This document shows, one piece after another, positions 11,601 to 21,884 of a stretch of DNA of 64,000 nucleotides. The notes under the pieces were generated by a model. That model was not told the DNA's origin. It saw only the letters and a list, made by a program, of their open reading frames with translations, and did no database searches. Source of the stretch: Solen grandis (Eukaryota; Mollusca; Bivalvia; Adapedonta; Solenidae); assembly GCA_021229015.1 (NCBI GenBank), contig CM037788.1, forward strand, positions 46,366,497 to 46,430,496. Reading direction: 5' to 3'. Both the position numbers and the translations under genes were made by a program. Every line of letters starts with the position of its first letter. Positions within the stretch are counted from its first letter, which is position 1.

Positions 11601-14600
11601 TTGAGGAGCGATATGAGAATGGTCGGGTTAACGGAAACAAATAACTTTTTAATACGCCTAATACATTGGGTTGAGCATGATGTTTGGATAAATTCCAGCT
11701 TTTTTGTGTGTTTGTTTGTTGGGTTTAACGTCCCATCGACAGTATTTTAGTCATTTGGAGACGATGTCTATTTGAGACGTATATAATGCTGCCACACTGC
11801 AGTATCACGCCGTAGACATGTAGCATGATACCACACCCAATTACATTATCCTGACACCGGGCCAACCAGTCCTGCAACTATCCTTATATGCTGAGCGCCA
11901 AGCAAGGGAGCTATTACAGTACCATTTTTACGACTTTTGTGTGTCGCGGCCAGGGATCGAACCCACGACCTCCCGCTCCCGGTTCTTCTGTATATGGTTC
12001 TTTACAATTTCATGTGAAGTAAGTAGGCATACATTAATCTGTGTGTTATTTGATTTGGATAAGTACACTGTCTAAAACAAAATTTGAAGCATTCTTTTTT
12101 TATCCTTTTATATCAATAATTCAGCGAAAATGTCTTGTTGCAACTAAAAGAAAGTTCTCCTTCAACAAAAGGAAATGTCATACTGTAGTGGGGCCACGTG
12201 AAATTGCAAAACGGTGAAAAGAGAATGTTCTTGTCAAATTACATGCGCTCAGAAAATAGTCCCTTATAACACATCTTAATAGACTGTATTCTGTTTACCA
12301 ATAATCCAACAATTTATTAACTTAATATCAATAAGTTCGTAATATCAATAATCCAATCAATCAATACTTAGATAAAAAAACAAGATGGCCCTAAAAACGC
12401 TCACCTGAGAAAAACTGCCTTCATTGCTTGTACAAGTTACTTAATGTATGGAATTATATTTTGACCAATGAGATTGCAGTATTTTTCAAAATTTTCCATC
12501 GGTTTAACTTGTTAAACCGTTAGGTTTAATGGATAACCTTGTATACGCGCTGAATTAACTGCACCTGTGGAAAACCTTTCTGCGCATGTGTGAAGGAAAA
12601 AAGAAGAAAAGCAAATACAAGTGACTAGCGTCAAGTATTTGCTTTTTTTTTTTTTTCCTTTTTTTTTACGACTTCATCATATTGGATATGATATTATGAT
12701 TACTATGTAAATGTTATTTGACATTCAGTTCTCATTGTTTATAAACAGTTCATTCAAAATAAAAAAGTAGAACTTCTATGCTGTTCTTGCATTTCATCAT
12801 AGTTGGAACATTGCCAATATAGGCCACGCCTCTTATCCCGCCTCTTCACACATGCGCAGAAAGGTTTTCCATAGGTGCAGTTAATTCAGCGCGTACACTA
12901 GGTTATCCATTAAACCTAACGGTTTATCAAGTTAAACCGATGGAAAACTTTGAAAAATACTGCAATCCCATTGGTCAAAATATAATTCCATACATTAATG
13001 TTTTTTATTGAGGGTTTAACAAGTTAAACCGCTCGCTCGGCTGCGCCGAGCTTGAGCGGTTTAATTTGTTAAACCTTCGATAATAAACATTAACATATAC
13101 TTAATTATAGCATAATTGTACTGAATACATAATCCATGACATAATTCATAATTCCACGAACTAAACAGTGCCTGTGATCGAAAGTTGATGTCAAACTTAA
13201 CTGAAAATTTATGGCTTTAAACACACAAATTAAACATTAAAAGGGGCATAATTCCTGACCTAATTGGCCAATGATAGCCATTATCAAACTTGGCCGAGAG
13301 ATTATGGGTATAATCATTGTTCTAAAGTTTGAAGATGATCTCTTCAGACATAAAGATGATAGAATGCAGATAAAATGAAATATGACATTTTAATATCAAA
13401 AGGCCCTAACTCCTGTACCAATTGACGGATATCAGTCATAATCAAACTTGGCCGAGAGATTATGGTAATATACATTGTCATAAAGTTTGAAGATGATTGC
13501 TTAAGAAATGAAGATGCTAGAGTGCAAACAAACTGAAAATTGGCATTTGTTAGTAATAAAAGGGGCATAACTCCTGACCTAATGGGCCGATATCAGCCAT
13601 AATCAAACTTGGCCGTGAGATTATGGCAATAAACAGTGTCATAAAGTTTGAAGATGATTGCTTAAGAAATGAAGATGCTGGAGTGCAAACAAAGTGAAAT
13701 CTGGCTTCTTATTTAATATTAAAAGGGGCCTAACTCCTGACCTAATAAACCGATATCAGTCATAATTGAACTTGGCCTAGATATTATATTAATAAATATT
13801 GTAATAAAGATTGAAGATGATTGCTTCAGAAATGAAGAGGCTAGAGTTCAAACAAACTACTTGTGTACGACGGACGGACAACGGACATTCATCGATCCTA
13901 ATAGCTTATGCTCAGCACATGTGCTCAGGTGAGATATAAAGTAGCGCCTTATATCAATAATCCATTTAGGTTTTATCTTATAAAAAGTGATCCCAATTTT
14001 AGTTGGATAAAAAAAGCAGTAAAACGTACGAGGGTCAACCGTTTCACTGCACATTTTCGAGTTGGGGTCAAATACTCCTTTCGTACATCGTTTGACCTCA
14101 ATGGTTCTATTTATTAGGCAGTTCACGTAGTTGACAGACCAGAGCATGCCGGGAATTCCATTATTTCCGTTGGGTAAACCTGTACAGTCCGGAATCCGGA
14201 TATTGCATGGCACGCATGCGTGGTCCGATGGACTACATTTGTTTTGATCGTACTGACCTGAAATTCAAATATCGCATTTAAGTATTTTAACACAGTGAAA
14301 CGGGATTAATAAACGACCAATTACTACATAGTGAAATGTTGAAATGTTATGTTAGCAGAAACAATGAAACTGGTATTTATATACAGAAAACAACAACAAC
14401 AACAACAACAAAAGTAAGTAAATAATAAAAAAGGATAATTAATATCTTTTTAATCTATAGAATAAAACCAATATTAAAACTGTTACAATATATGATATGC
14501 TTTGGTTTGGTCATTAAAATCAAGAAACCAGACTTAAATCAACCATAAAATGTATGTAAAAAAGGTGTTTTTCTGTCATTTAAAATATGCAAGACAGGTG

Positions 14601-15129
14601 TGTTTCTATTAATTTAAAGAAGTTCCCATTCTATGCATAAAAAAAATCTCACATGCAGATGTTGCTTCGGGACGTTCATCACAATGAACTCGATTGAAAT
14701 TCGTGCATTTCCGGTCTGTTACGGAGAATAGATCGGGATATGAACACTGGAATCGATTATTTCCGTCTTTATTGACAGATCCGCAGCTGTAAAAGCGGGA
14801 ACAGTCATCGGGGTCTGGTAGGACTGCATTCGGATACGCTCGGCAATAGTCGGGATAGTCCGCTAGAAAGATATATGCCATAGTAATTGATTCATTCTAC
14901 AGCTATTTTTACTTTATCTTAAATAATAACATCTGAGATTGACATTCAATTTTTAAATATATACAGCAATATAATTAATGAATTTGAATAATATATATAA
15001 TGAGTAAGGGCGCCGCTTTGGCCCCAAACAAACTTGACCACCTTTCTAGGTTGGCGGCCATCTTTGTTACTATTTATAGAAACTCATTTTATCTGTATAA
15101 ATTAAGATATATATATATATATATACATG

Positions 15130-15160
<31 letters not shown>

Positions 15161-17016
15161 TATAAAATGTGAAGTAACGTCTACCTCCACGATGTGTTCT
15201 GTTCAACGCCTTACCTTCAGATGACTTAAGTACCACTATTGCATCAGTTTAAACTTGTTTCCCAAACACCACCTGTGATGACAATAGAGACTCTGCTTTA
15301 AGCTTACAATGAAAAGCAGTATTGATTTAGGAGTGGATGTGTTAACAATGACCTATTCACGTGTCAAAAGTTAATCCCTTTAAAGTGCCCCAATGTCTGG
15401 CGTGTGTTGATTTATGAGCGGATGTGTTAACAATGGACTATTACGGAGTTAAAGTCCGTCTTTCAATGTAAGGCCCAGTAAAATAAAAAACAAAACAAAA
15501 CAACAAGAAGCCTGTTAAGTTGATATATAGTTACACACACATACACATTTTTTTTATATAATAACACACACAACACACACACATTACAATATAAGTAAAA
15601 TTCATCTTATTATTTTAAATCTTGATTTTTTATGGCCGAGAAATGAATCCTTCAATGTCATTATTTAAAAAAATCGAGTTGCTTTTAATGCTTTAGTATT
15701 CTAAATATTTTTCTAAAATTAAGCTGACAGCAAAAACAAGGAGTTATTTTTTATGTGATATATAGATTTATTCAAAAGTAATGTTAACATGATAAGTTAT
15801 ATATGTAAGTAAAACAGCTTTTAATATTACACTAATTACATTATAACTACATACTTTTATTGTGAGTTTATGTTTTTTCCCAGTTTCAGTTTTTATACCC
15901 CTTCTTTCATAGGGTTATCTTTTTTCGTTTACGAGAAATAAGCGTTTGAAAAATGTCACGTGACCTTCAAAGTTTAAAATGGCGGGATTTTTAAGTTTCA
16001 TGTAAAAATATGTTACAGGAGGTATTCCTGTCATTTCTCGATCGATTTACATGATCTTGGTATCAATGGAAAAGTCTCATCGACACCTATATAATGAATG
16101 TACTAAACCGGAAGTGTATTGGCGGTACAACCGGAAATGACGTCATTCTATGTAAAATCGGCACTATTTTGGAATCGTTAACGAGTGTACACTATTAATC
16201 ATTTATATATTATTATTAATATAATTATTATTTACATTATTATTTTTATTATAGTCATATATTATTATTGTTATATAATAGACATATAGCAGTAGTAGTA
16301 GAAGAATATCTTCTATGACACTGTCTGAGATCGAATGGAAGTGACTTTCAATTTCCGCGAGTAGATCTCAGATCAAGTATACAAGTCACCTCTGTATACT
16401 AAAAATCGCGGCCACGCATGCGCAATACAATCATACGTCTGAAATAAAATGGCCGTCAACAACATGGCCACTACGTATGTGCTCTATCCCAAAAAAAGTT
16501 TATATACAAATGAGTTACTATAAATAGTAACAAAGATGGCCGTCAACCTAGAAAGGAGGTCAAATTTGTTTGGGGCCAAAGCGGTGCCCTAACTACTTAT
16601 ATATATATTTAAAATTGCAAAGTTGCAAACGAATAGATGTACATGCACATATTCATGAAAGTTATGAATTACAATTATAATTTGGATGTCTTTCAACATC
16701 TTAGAAAAGTACATAGGATTTTGTCAAATGAAAGAAGTTATTATTATTATTTTCTTTTCTTTTGCAAGAAAATCCTTACGTTTTGTCAGCTGATATGAAT
16801 CCATGCATTTTTTAGTGTTCGGGTTGAAAACTGTGTTTGTTGGACAACTAGGAACGGATGATGTCCTGTTCTTATAGCAGACGACATACTGTTGTTTCCA
16901 CAACTGTCCCGAAACTGGCTGGTCCCCATCCCCTAGACCAACACACGAAGGTAGACGCTGGGGGCAGGGCTGACAGAAATTTTGTCCAGGCGTGCACTGG
17001 TTAGCTAGATATTCAC
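5409..17016 (-). CDS. Multi-module chitin-binding (peritrophin-A-like) secreted protein gene, partial
   Basis: Nine exons or exon remnants alternate between module A (at 17016, 14257, 10646, 7760, 5636) and module B (at 14862, 11367, 8374 broken, 6335). Module B fits the peritrophin-A/CBM14 spacing, for example C-x13-C-x5-C-x8-C-x12-C-x7-C, with F/Y aromatic residues before C3 and a YPDLF block after C4. Module A has a CxxCP..LPSC.GLP.G....W...Y..C..NRT signature and a FdP....C end. Proteins of this kind bind chitin in the cuticle, shell matrix or gut lining outside the cell. Every complete exon begins and ends in phase 1. No signal-peptide exon or terminal stop exon is visible, so both ends are missing or lie outside. 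The damaged B exon may make this copy defective, or it may be skipped in frame. The gene name is unknown. Confidence 0.8.
6138..6335 (-). CDS. Chitin-binding gene, exon B4
   Basis: Exon of 198 bp, phase 1-1, with acceptor CTATTTAG and donor GTATGT. This is the shortest and most canonical B module: six cysteines at peritrophin-A spacing (x13, x5, x8, x12, x7), NPQAVLPD, FYNC, YPDLF and EPQAPC with the split seventh cysteine. Confidence 0.85.
6478..6665 (+). repeat. SINE family 1, decayed copy in intron
   Basis: A tRNA-like head (GACCGAGTTATTTGATCG..., then GGTAGCGGGTTCAATATCC as a weak B box) is followed by the family-1 body motif TGATACTGCAGTGTG. The copy is heavily diverged. It lies in the intron between exons A4 and B4. 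Confidence 0.6.
6912..7056 (+). repeat. 29-bp tandem repeat, five copies
   Basis: The unit contains CTTCTGTCAGAGAAAGTATC and repeats five times with few changes. It lies inside the intron between exons A4 and B4. No function is suggested. Confidence 0.9.
7533..7760 (-). CDS. Chitin-binding gene, exon A4
   Basis: Exon of 228 bp, phase 1-1, with acceptor TTTTTAG and donor GTATAG. The translation starts GEYIQNQC and has seven cysteines, QRLPSC, the W...Y..C core, an ENRT sequon and the IDPG end. Confidence 0.85.
8278..8374 (-). pseudogene. Chitin-binding gene, exon B3 remnant (5' half missing, frameshifted)
   Basis: Only the 3' half of a B module is present. It has FSDRTTGC, FKSVLCGQRPEPQTPC and an intact donor GTGAGT in phase 1. 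The preceding ECKY codons (about 8361-8374) are in a different frame from the rest, and the first three cysteines and the acceptor are absent. The 40-bp minisatellite starts about 5 bp further on. The exon cannot be spliced as a normal module. Confidence 0.75.
8379..10124 (+). repeat. 40-bp minisatellite, about 44 copies
   Basis: The unit is TGAATATATACATTTAGTAT followed by TACATGTAGTGAGGAAGCTT, period 40. Variant positions are T/A/T at the start of the second half, GTAG/GTGG, G/TAGGAAG and CTT/CAG/CTG. Between about 9120 and 9490 two variants alternate, giving an 80-bp dimer. Both edges are ragged, and the last units before 10124 are most diverged. The array abuts the truncated chitin-binding exon B3. 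There are no spacers, so this is not a CRISPR array. Confidence 0.95.
10419..10646 (-). CDS. Chitin-binding gene, exon A3
   Basis: Exon of 228 bp, phase 1-1, with acceptor TTTTGCAG and donor GTATAA. Seven cysteines, CPERYPSC, GLPDGNN and FDP are present. It is the only A module whose N-R-T sequon is lost (HERT). It lies directly upstream of the intron that holds the large minisatellite. Confidence 0.85.
11155..11367 (-). CDS. Chitin-binding gene, exon B2
   Basis: Exon of 213 bp, phase 1-1, with acceptor TTTTACAG and a perfect donor GTAAGT. The translation begins HINDMC and contains ANPTAIVPHPTNC, the aromatic pair before C3, ECDYPQLY and the EPVTPC end. The loop between C3 and C4 is longer than in B4. 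Confidence 0.85.
11709..11985 (-). repeat. SINE family 1, near full-length, reverse orientation
   Basis: Read on the minus strand it has the tRNA-like B box GGTTCGATCC, the AGCTCCCTTGCTTGGCGCTC body, TGATACTGCAGTGTGG and a tail ending GACGTTAAACCCAACAAAC. The outer tRNA-like A box is missing here. It sits in the intron between exons A2 and B2. Confidence 0.8.
12441..12998. mobile_element. Foldback element with inverted arms of about 165 bp
   Basis: The left arm 12441-12612 (TTAATGTATGGAATTATATT...) is matched in inverse by 12835-12998 (...AATATAATTCCATACATTAA). Matching landmarks in both arms are ACTGCACCT, CTTTCTGCGCATGTGTGAAG and ATTAAACCTAACGG. The spacer is about 220 bp and carries no ORF. 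Both ends read TTAA, which would suit a TTAA-type target duplication, but only one TTAA per side is seen. Confidence 0.75.
12995..13093. repeat. GC-tipped hairpin next to the foldback element
   Basis: The two 38-nt arms (TTTAACAAGTTAAACCGCTC on the left and GAGCGGTTTAATTTGTTAAA on the right) surround the self-complementary tip GCTCGGCTGCGCCGAGC. It also starts and ends with TTAA and shares its left TTAATG with the neighbouring foldback element. Confidence 0.8.
14030..14257 (-). CDS. Chitin-binding gene, exon A2
   Basis: Exon of 228 bp, phase 1-1, with acceptor TTTCAG and donor GTACGT. It carries seven cysteines, the GLPNGNNG motif, the W...Y..C core and an INRT sequon. The canonical CPxR is replaced by CNIR. 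The donor-side residue that is G in most A modules is R here, because the split codon is C|GT. Confidence 0.85.
14653..14862 (-). CDS. Chitin-binding gene, exon B1
   Basis: Exon of 210 bp, phase 1-1, with acceptor TTTCTAG and donor GTGAGA. The translation starts DYPDYC and has the six peritrophin-A cysteines, with PNAVLPDPDDC, FYSC and YPDLF, plus a seventh cysteine split over the exon end. The usual EPxxPC end reads ATSAC here. A five-residue insertion relative to B4 lies between C3 and C4. Confidence 0.85.
15003..16597. mobile_element. 1.6-kb element with terminal inverted repeats of about 95 bp
   Basis: The left terminus (GCCGCTTTGGCCCCAAACAA ... GACCACCTTTCTAGG ... TTACTATTTATAG) is repeated in inverse at 16500-16597. 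The interior has an (AAT)n run at 15127-15160, other microsatellites and no transposase-like frame, so it is non-autonomous. It fills most of the intron between exons A1 and B1. A truncated relative lies at 4690-5160. Confidence 0.75.
16780..17016 (-). CDS. Chitin-binding gene, exon A1
   Basis: This is the most upstream module seen, 237 bp and phase 1-1. The acceptor is ...TTTCAG before GTGAATATC and the donor is GTAAGG. The exon has seven cysteines, the NQC start, CPQRLPSC, a W...Y..C core and a KNRT glycosylation sequon. It is 9 bp longer than the other A exons because of a longer tail after the last cysteine, and it lacks their usual DPG ending. The next 2.6 kb upstream shows no further module. 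Confidence 0.8.
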
Positions 17017-19684
17017 CTGAAATTAGAAATGTGAAAAAATAGTCTCCATACGACATTGGTGTCAGTCTCCATTACGGACCAAAACCAACAAAGTGAAGAG
17101 TTGGGTACATGAACAGTCTTTATCACTAAAATTATATACATCACAACTACCGTTCACAATAGAATCAGTGCAATACCACGAAGTTGTAACTGTAAAAGTT
17201 TGTTTGTACCCCCGGATTAGCTGGGAAATTCCCAAATATTCTTAATTCCGTAATAAGTCTATTGATCCAAGCTTTCGACAGGGGTCATGTCCTCAACTCT
17301 CAACATGTATAAGTCATGTACATTTGTGCTAACTATATCGACATCTCAGCATGAGTGGGAAAAAACAACAACAACAACAACAACAACAAAAACAACAAAA
17401 AAGAACCCACAAATAAAATAACAACAAAAAACGATGCCTTCTTAAGATATATTTCAGCTTTATTGTGTTATCTTTTATACAGCAAACATGTCCATTCATT
17501 ACTATTTCTGACGATTTGTACGCATTTTCGTATGTGCGTATGCCTAGATACGCGCTTGGACCCACAAAGATATGAACAGGCCACAAGCACCATTCGTCAC
17601 TACACAATGAAGATATAAGGTTTAACCAAGGACTATGAACTTGACCTTTGAGCTGATGGTTTGGATTCCGTGTCGTTACAAGTTATCTTATCACGTCTAT
17701 TATTTCATAAATGTATAACTCTACAATATACCTTAAAGTTGTTGCACTGAATCTATAGCCGGGATCACAAAATTTCCGAAAAATCATACATATTTACACA
17801 CACAAAGGGGACATAACTAACATCTGATATTATCATTATGGATGCATACATGTTTATTTGAATTGAGTTGTGCTATGCATTCATTTACAACATACAAGCA
17901 TGTACTGCATATAAATTATATTATCAATATATTTGACTGCGAAAATTGTATCAATTTTATGGTAATCATATATGCATTCTGTTATTATATCTTTATTTCC
18001 TCCAATACTGAAGATTGCATATAAAGACAGATTGACAAAGAACATACAAAATGCAAATATTATACAATAGAGATATGCATATGACAAACAAACCAAACAA
18101 CGATTTAAACATAGTTTGCTTATAACATACTATCATTACAGCACACTTAATGGGGGGGGGGGGGGGGGGACCTTGTCCAAACAAAGACAAGGTTATGATG
18201 AAAGGGTAAGCCATATATACATGTATACTAAGGTTTACAACCATATAAACGCGAAACCACTTACTGAAACGAAACGTAAGAGTTTCAATATGGTCAAGAA
18301 CAACATAAATATACAAAGAAATAGTCCAGGTGTGCATGAAGGTGTGTTTACATGTACATGTACATATTAAAGTTTGCTAATGCATGCGTAAGTGCGCGCG
18401 TAAGTGCTTGCATGATTGCGTATGAGTGTACAGAAGCATATGCGTGTATGTGGAATTACACATATCAAGTAATAATTACAAGTTTATACAGACATAAACA
18501 TTAACTGGAATTATATATAGCAGAAAGATTACATAAATAGGAATATCGGTAAGTTTTTCTTCTCCTTTTTTTGTTACTTTGAAATGAGATATACATGTAT
18601 TCCATATTCACTAAAAGCAAACACAATTTCTTTTTATTCTAACTGCTGCTGTATACCCATTGATATATATATATCTGAAATGAATTGTTATTTCATATCA
18701 AGTTTTACTAAACGAGTTCATGAAAATGTTATTAATCGAGTTTCTGGCAATTCATGTCAGATTCTTTTTATCATATGACCTATACTGACAGTAAATCGAG
18801 ATTATAACAACAAACAAACAAATGAATGAACGGACCGTAAACGAATTACTTTGGTAATCTAACACCAAGAAAATAGTTTCAAATAATAACTGAAAATAAC
18901 GATTTAACGTGTGTATTTCTCATACATTTTCAACATCAGATGATAATGAATCAAACACAATCTATCCAGCTGTTCAACACACTATGCATACATATATAAT
19001 ACACGCGCGTGACGCGGAGTGATGTAATTCGGCCTTAAAGTTATATGTAACGTATTAGATATAAGAAAATATGTAATGGGTATACGAAACCGGAAACAAC
19101 TGTTTGAGGACAATGTCATATATGACCCTTCGAAAGAAAAAAAGTAGTTCCGGCAGATCAGTAGCGCTGATACTGTGAGATATGGATTTTACCTCACTAA
19201 TAGACATCTTTAACGGAGGCCAGAGTGCAAGGTTTGGAAGCGGACATCAGACTTCCAAAATTTAATTACATTGAAACTATGAATTTTGCATGTCTTACAT
19301 ATAATTATATAGTTTTACCTTTGACAGAGTAAATCTACGTTGTCATTTATTTATATTGTTACATTTGTATAAACAAGTGTTTTTTGTTTGTTTAATTTGT
19401 TGTTGTTTTTTATTCATTTAGTGTACTCTCTCTCTCTCTCTGTGACTATTAAAATATCCTTTTACGAAGAATTTTTAGATCAAATCTTTCGATTTCTGAT
19501 GTTTTATTTGTACCCCCCTCTCCCTCTCTGATCCCCCCCCCCCCCCAGCTGGTCTGATCATACAATTTTCTAGGTGACTGAAATTGGCTCGTTCTTTAAA
19601 ACTAAAATTCACAATGCTAAACAAGCAAATAAAGCAACATTCTCTTTGTTTAAAAAATAAAATCACATAATATACCCTTTGACC
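17017..19684. other. Gene-free region upstream of the chitin-binding exons
   Basis: No further module exon or signal-peptide exon could be supported. The stretch holds an (AAC)n run at about 17364-17398, a poly-G run near 18153, alternating ATG/TGCG low-complexity DNA near 18350-18440, a CT run near 19427 and a poly-C run near 19534. The promoter and first exon of the chitin-binding gene may be hidden here, but I see no deciding signal. Confidence 0.5.
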
Positions 19685-20170
19685 TGCAAATTGATCTCTT
19701 CGAGAAAACTATTAAACCAATACTATTATATAGTAGCGAAATATGGGTATATGGTAATATCAACAGGTTAGAAAAAAATACAATTGAAATTTTAAAAATA
19801 TATCTTTAATCTTAAGAAATCTACACCCTCTTATATGGTATATGGCGAAACCGACATTACACCATTAATTGTCAGTATAAAAAACAGAACAATAGCATAT
19901 TGGTCACGCATAACTGAACATATCAAAGGTAATGAAACAATAAAATTATCCGCAAAAATTTATCCAACAATACACCAGCTATATTCACAAAACAAACTAA
20001 AGTCAGCTTGGCTAGATAGTATTAAACCTATGCTCATTAGGATCTTCCGGTATTTGGAATAGCCAAAATTTTCCCAATAGTAAGTGGCTCATCCAGTCCC
20101 TTACCAAAAACTTTTAAGACATGTTTATACAACAATGGCATTCTGAATTGTGCCTAAAATATATGGGGTG
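19685..20170 (+). pseudogene. LINE reverse-transcriptase C-terminal fragment
   Basis: Across at least two frames the plus strand encodes the C-terminal part of a LINE polymerase: DLFEKTIKPILLYSSEIW, then YGETDITPLIVSIKNRTIAYW, then a QLYSQNKLKSAWLDSI stretch and an IQQWHSEL end. The order LLYGSEIW ... VYGELGRYPL ... K.R...YW is typical of non-LTR retrotransposons. Stops and frameshifts show it is old and inactive. No catalytic palm motif remains. Confidence 0.65.
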
Positions 20171-21560
20171 GCGAATTAAGGAAATGCGTGGTTTGTCCTC
20201 TAGAAACGGTCAAACTTCACTAAATTTTAGGAAAAATTATACGGCAGTCCAAAGTTTGATCCTTTTTTGGAATAATTGTAAATCAGGTTTTATGCTTCAA
20301 ATTCTGATACATAAGAATAAAAAGTTTGACTTGTGCGACTAGTATACTTGATTGAACTATTTGCTGCTTTGCTAGGTACCTAACAGTAAAATTTTAATCC
20401 ATTTTCTTTCTCATTTTGCCGCTAGGGGGCGCTTTTCTTGAAATAATTCTTTTGCTTATAACTCAAAAAGTTGAAGTCCGATTCGAATGCGGTTTTTTGC
20501 ATTCTGTTCCCTGTTGATAGCCTAATAATATATGATAGGATTCGAGGGTCCGTGAGGCTGAAAGCTTTTGACCACGGAAGGTTGAATGTTCGAACCTTGC
20601 AAAAAAAAAAAAAAAACTGTGCAAATGAGGGTAGGTCTACGAAAAACCTATCCGTTTTTGTTAGAGATCAGATAGAAGAATTCCGTCTCCGGCATACCAT
20701 TTAAAAGACGTATACACACAAAATATATGGGATGGCGAATTAAGGAAATGCGTGGTTTGTCCTCTAGAAACGGTCAAACTTCACTTAATTTAAGGAAAAA
20801 TTAAAATTTCAAAAACATGTTTTTGTCGCTCCTGACTTTATTTTCTGTTCATTCTTCATGAAATTTTCACACGATATGTATGGTTATGTTTGAAAGGGCC
20901 TCACAATTCAAAAAATAAAAAAGAATTGAAAAGGTCAAGGTCATATTACGATTATTGTGTTTTTATTCGGCCACAAATAGCTCCAAAACTAAAAATATTT
21001 CATTGAGAGTATATGAACAAAAGTTTTAGTTCTTAAAGAGCTCTTTCCAGTAATGTTTAGTTTTTGAAGATCGGACTTGATTTGGTCATTATACGGCAGT
21101 CCAAAGTTTGATCCTTTTTTGGAATAATTGTAAATCAGGTTTTATGCTTCAAATTCTGATACATAAGAATAAAAAGTTTGACTAGTGCGACTTATATACT
21201 TGTTTGAACTATTTGCTGTTTTTGCAATTTTGTTTCTAATTTTGCCGCTAGAGGGCGATTTGCTTAAGATCACTCTTTTGCTTATAACTCAAAATGTTTA
21301 AGTCTGATTGAAATGCGGTTTTCAGCATTTTCTTCCTTGTTGACTGCACCACAGAATGTGATGGATTTCAAGGGACAGGGTATGGGAAAATATTTGCGCT
21401 AGAAGAGTTTGAATGTTCTAACATTGCAAAAAAAAACCCAAAAAACTTTGCAAATGAGAGTAGGTCTTCAAAAACCTTTTCGTTCTGTTTCATATTGAAA
21501 ATTGTGGCTGAGTTGAAATAAAGCATTCAAGTTGATTAGGTTAAAAGCGAAAACCGAGAT
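20140..21560 (+). repeat. Tandem duplication of about 0.9 kb, second copy interrupted
   Basis: The block at 20160-20345 (GGCGAATTAAGGAAATGCGT, then TACGGCAGTCCAAAGTTTGA) recurs as two pieces, 20728-20810 and 21089-21190, separated by about 280 bp. The following block (CCGCTAG[G/A]GGGCG ... GCTTATAACTCAAAA) also recurs, at 20422 and 21244. It therefore looks like a duplication with an insertion in copy two or a deletion in copy one. The segment ends at 21577 with a hairpin plus CTAG. Confidence 0.75.
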
Positions 21561-21732
21561 ACCGCTTGCGGTTCTAGTTATTAGGACTTTCTGCCCTTTC
21601 GGCAGAAAGTCATATTGGGTTTGTAATGTTTTTTTTATTATTAGGACTTTCTGCCCTTTCGGCAGAAAGTCCGGGTTTTTTTAAAGCAGAAAGTCCTATT
21701 GGGTTTGTTATGTTTATTAGGACTTTCTGTCA
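21540..21732 (+). repeat. Cluster of terminal hairpins between two repeat elements
   Basis: ACCGCTTGCGGT followed by tCTAG (21574-21577) ends the left element. Next come two copies of the perfect hairpin GACTTTCTGCC-ctttc-GGCAGAAAGTC (about 21585-21611 and 21645-21671). A looser pair, GCAGAAAGTCCT/AGGACTTTCTGT, follows at about 21686-21730. The same AGGACTTTCTGC/GCAGAAAGTCCT words mark the 3' ends of the repeat elements to the right. Confidence 0.8.
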
Positions 21733-21884
21733 AAGGTCTTTTTTTGTTTTTTTTTTCTTTTATTTTTTTTTTTTTCTTCCTAACTAAACGCTTATTTTTC
21801 TATGTTGCAATACTCCTAGGACGATGAAATTTTTATGACTTATTAGTCACGTTAGGAAATTTTGATTTCTATGATTTTCATATG

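Larger units (their letters stand above)
12381..13938 (+). mobile_element. Pearl-type element with a nested foldback insertion
   Basis: The left end CAAGATGGCCCTAAAAACGC followed by CTCACCTGAG pairs with the right end CTCAGGTGAG. Before the right end come a GACGGACGG microsatellite and the hairpin GCACATGTGC. Its core is four copies of a 160-bp repeat at about 13239, 13398, 13557 and 13720 (motif AAAAGGGGCATAACTCCTGA). This is the layout described for bivalve 'pearl' elements, which are non-autonomous Helitron relatives. A palindromic element (12441-13093) splits the left end from the core. It lies in the chitin-binding intron. Confidence 0.7.

Noticed and set aside
17881..18370. Several overlapping open frames of 60-114 codons on both strands near 17.9-18.4 kb
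   Set aside because: They are low-complexity AT-rich DNA with poly-G/poly-P artefacts, no domain, no splice context and no consistent strand.
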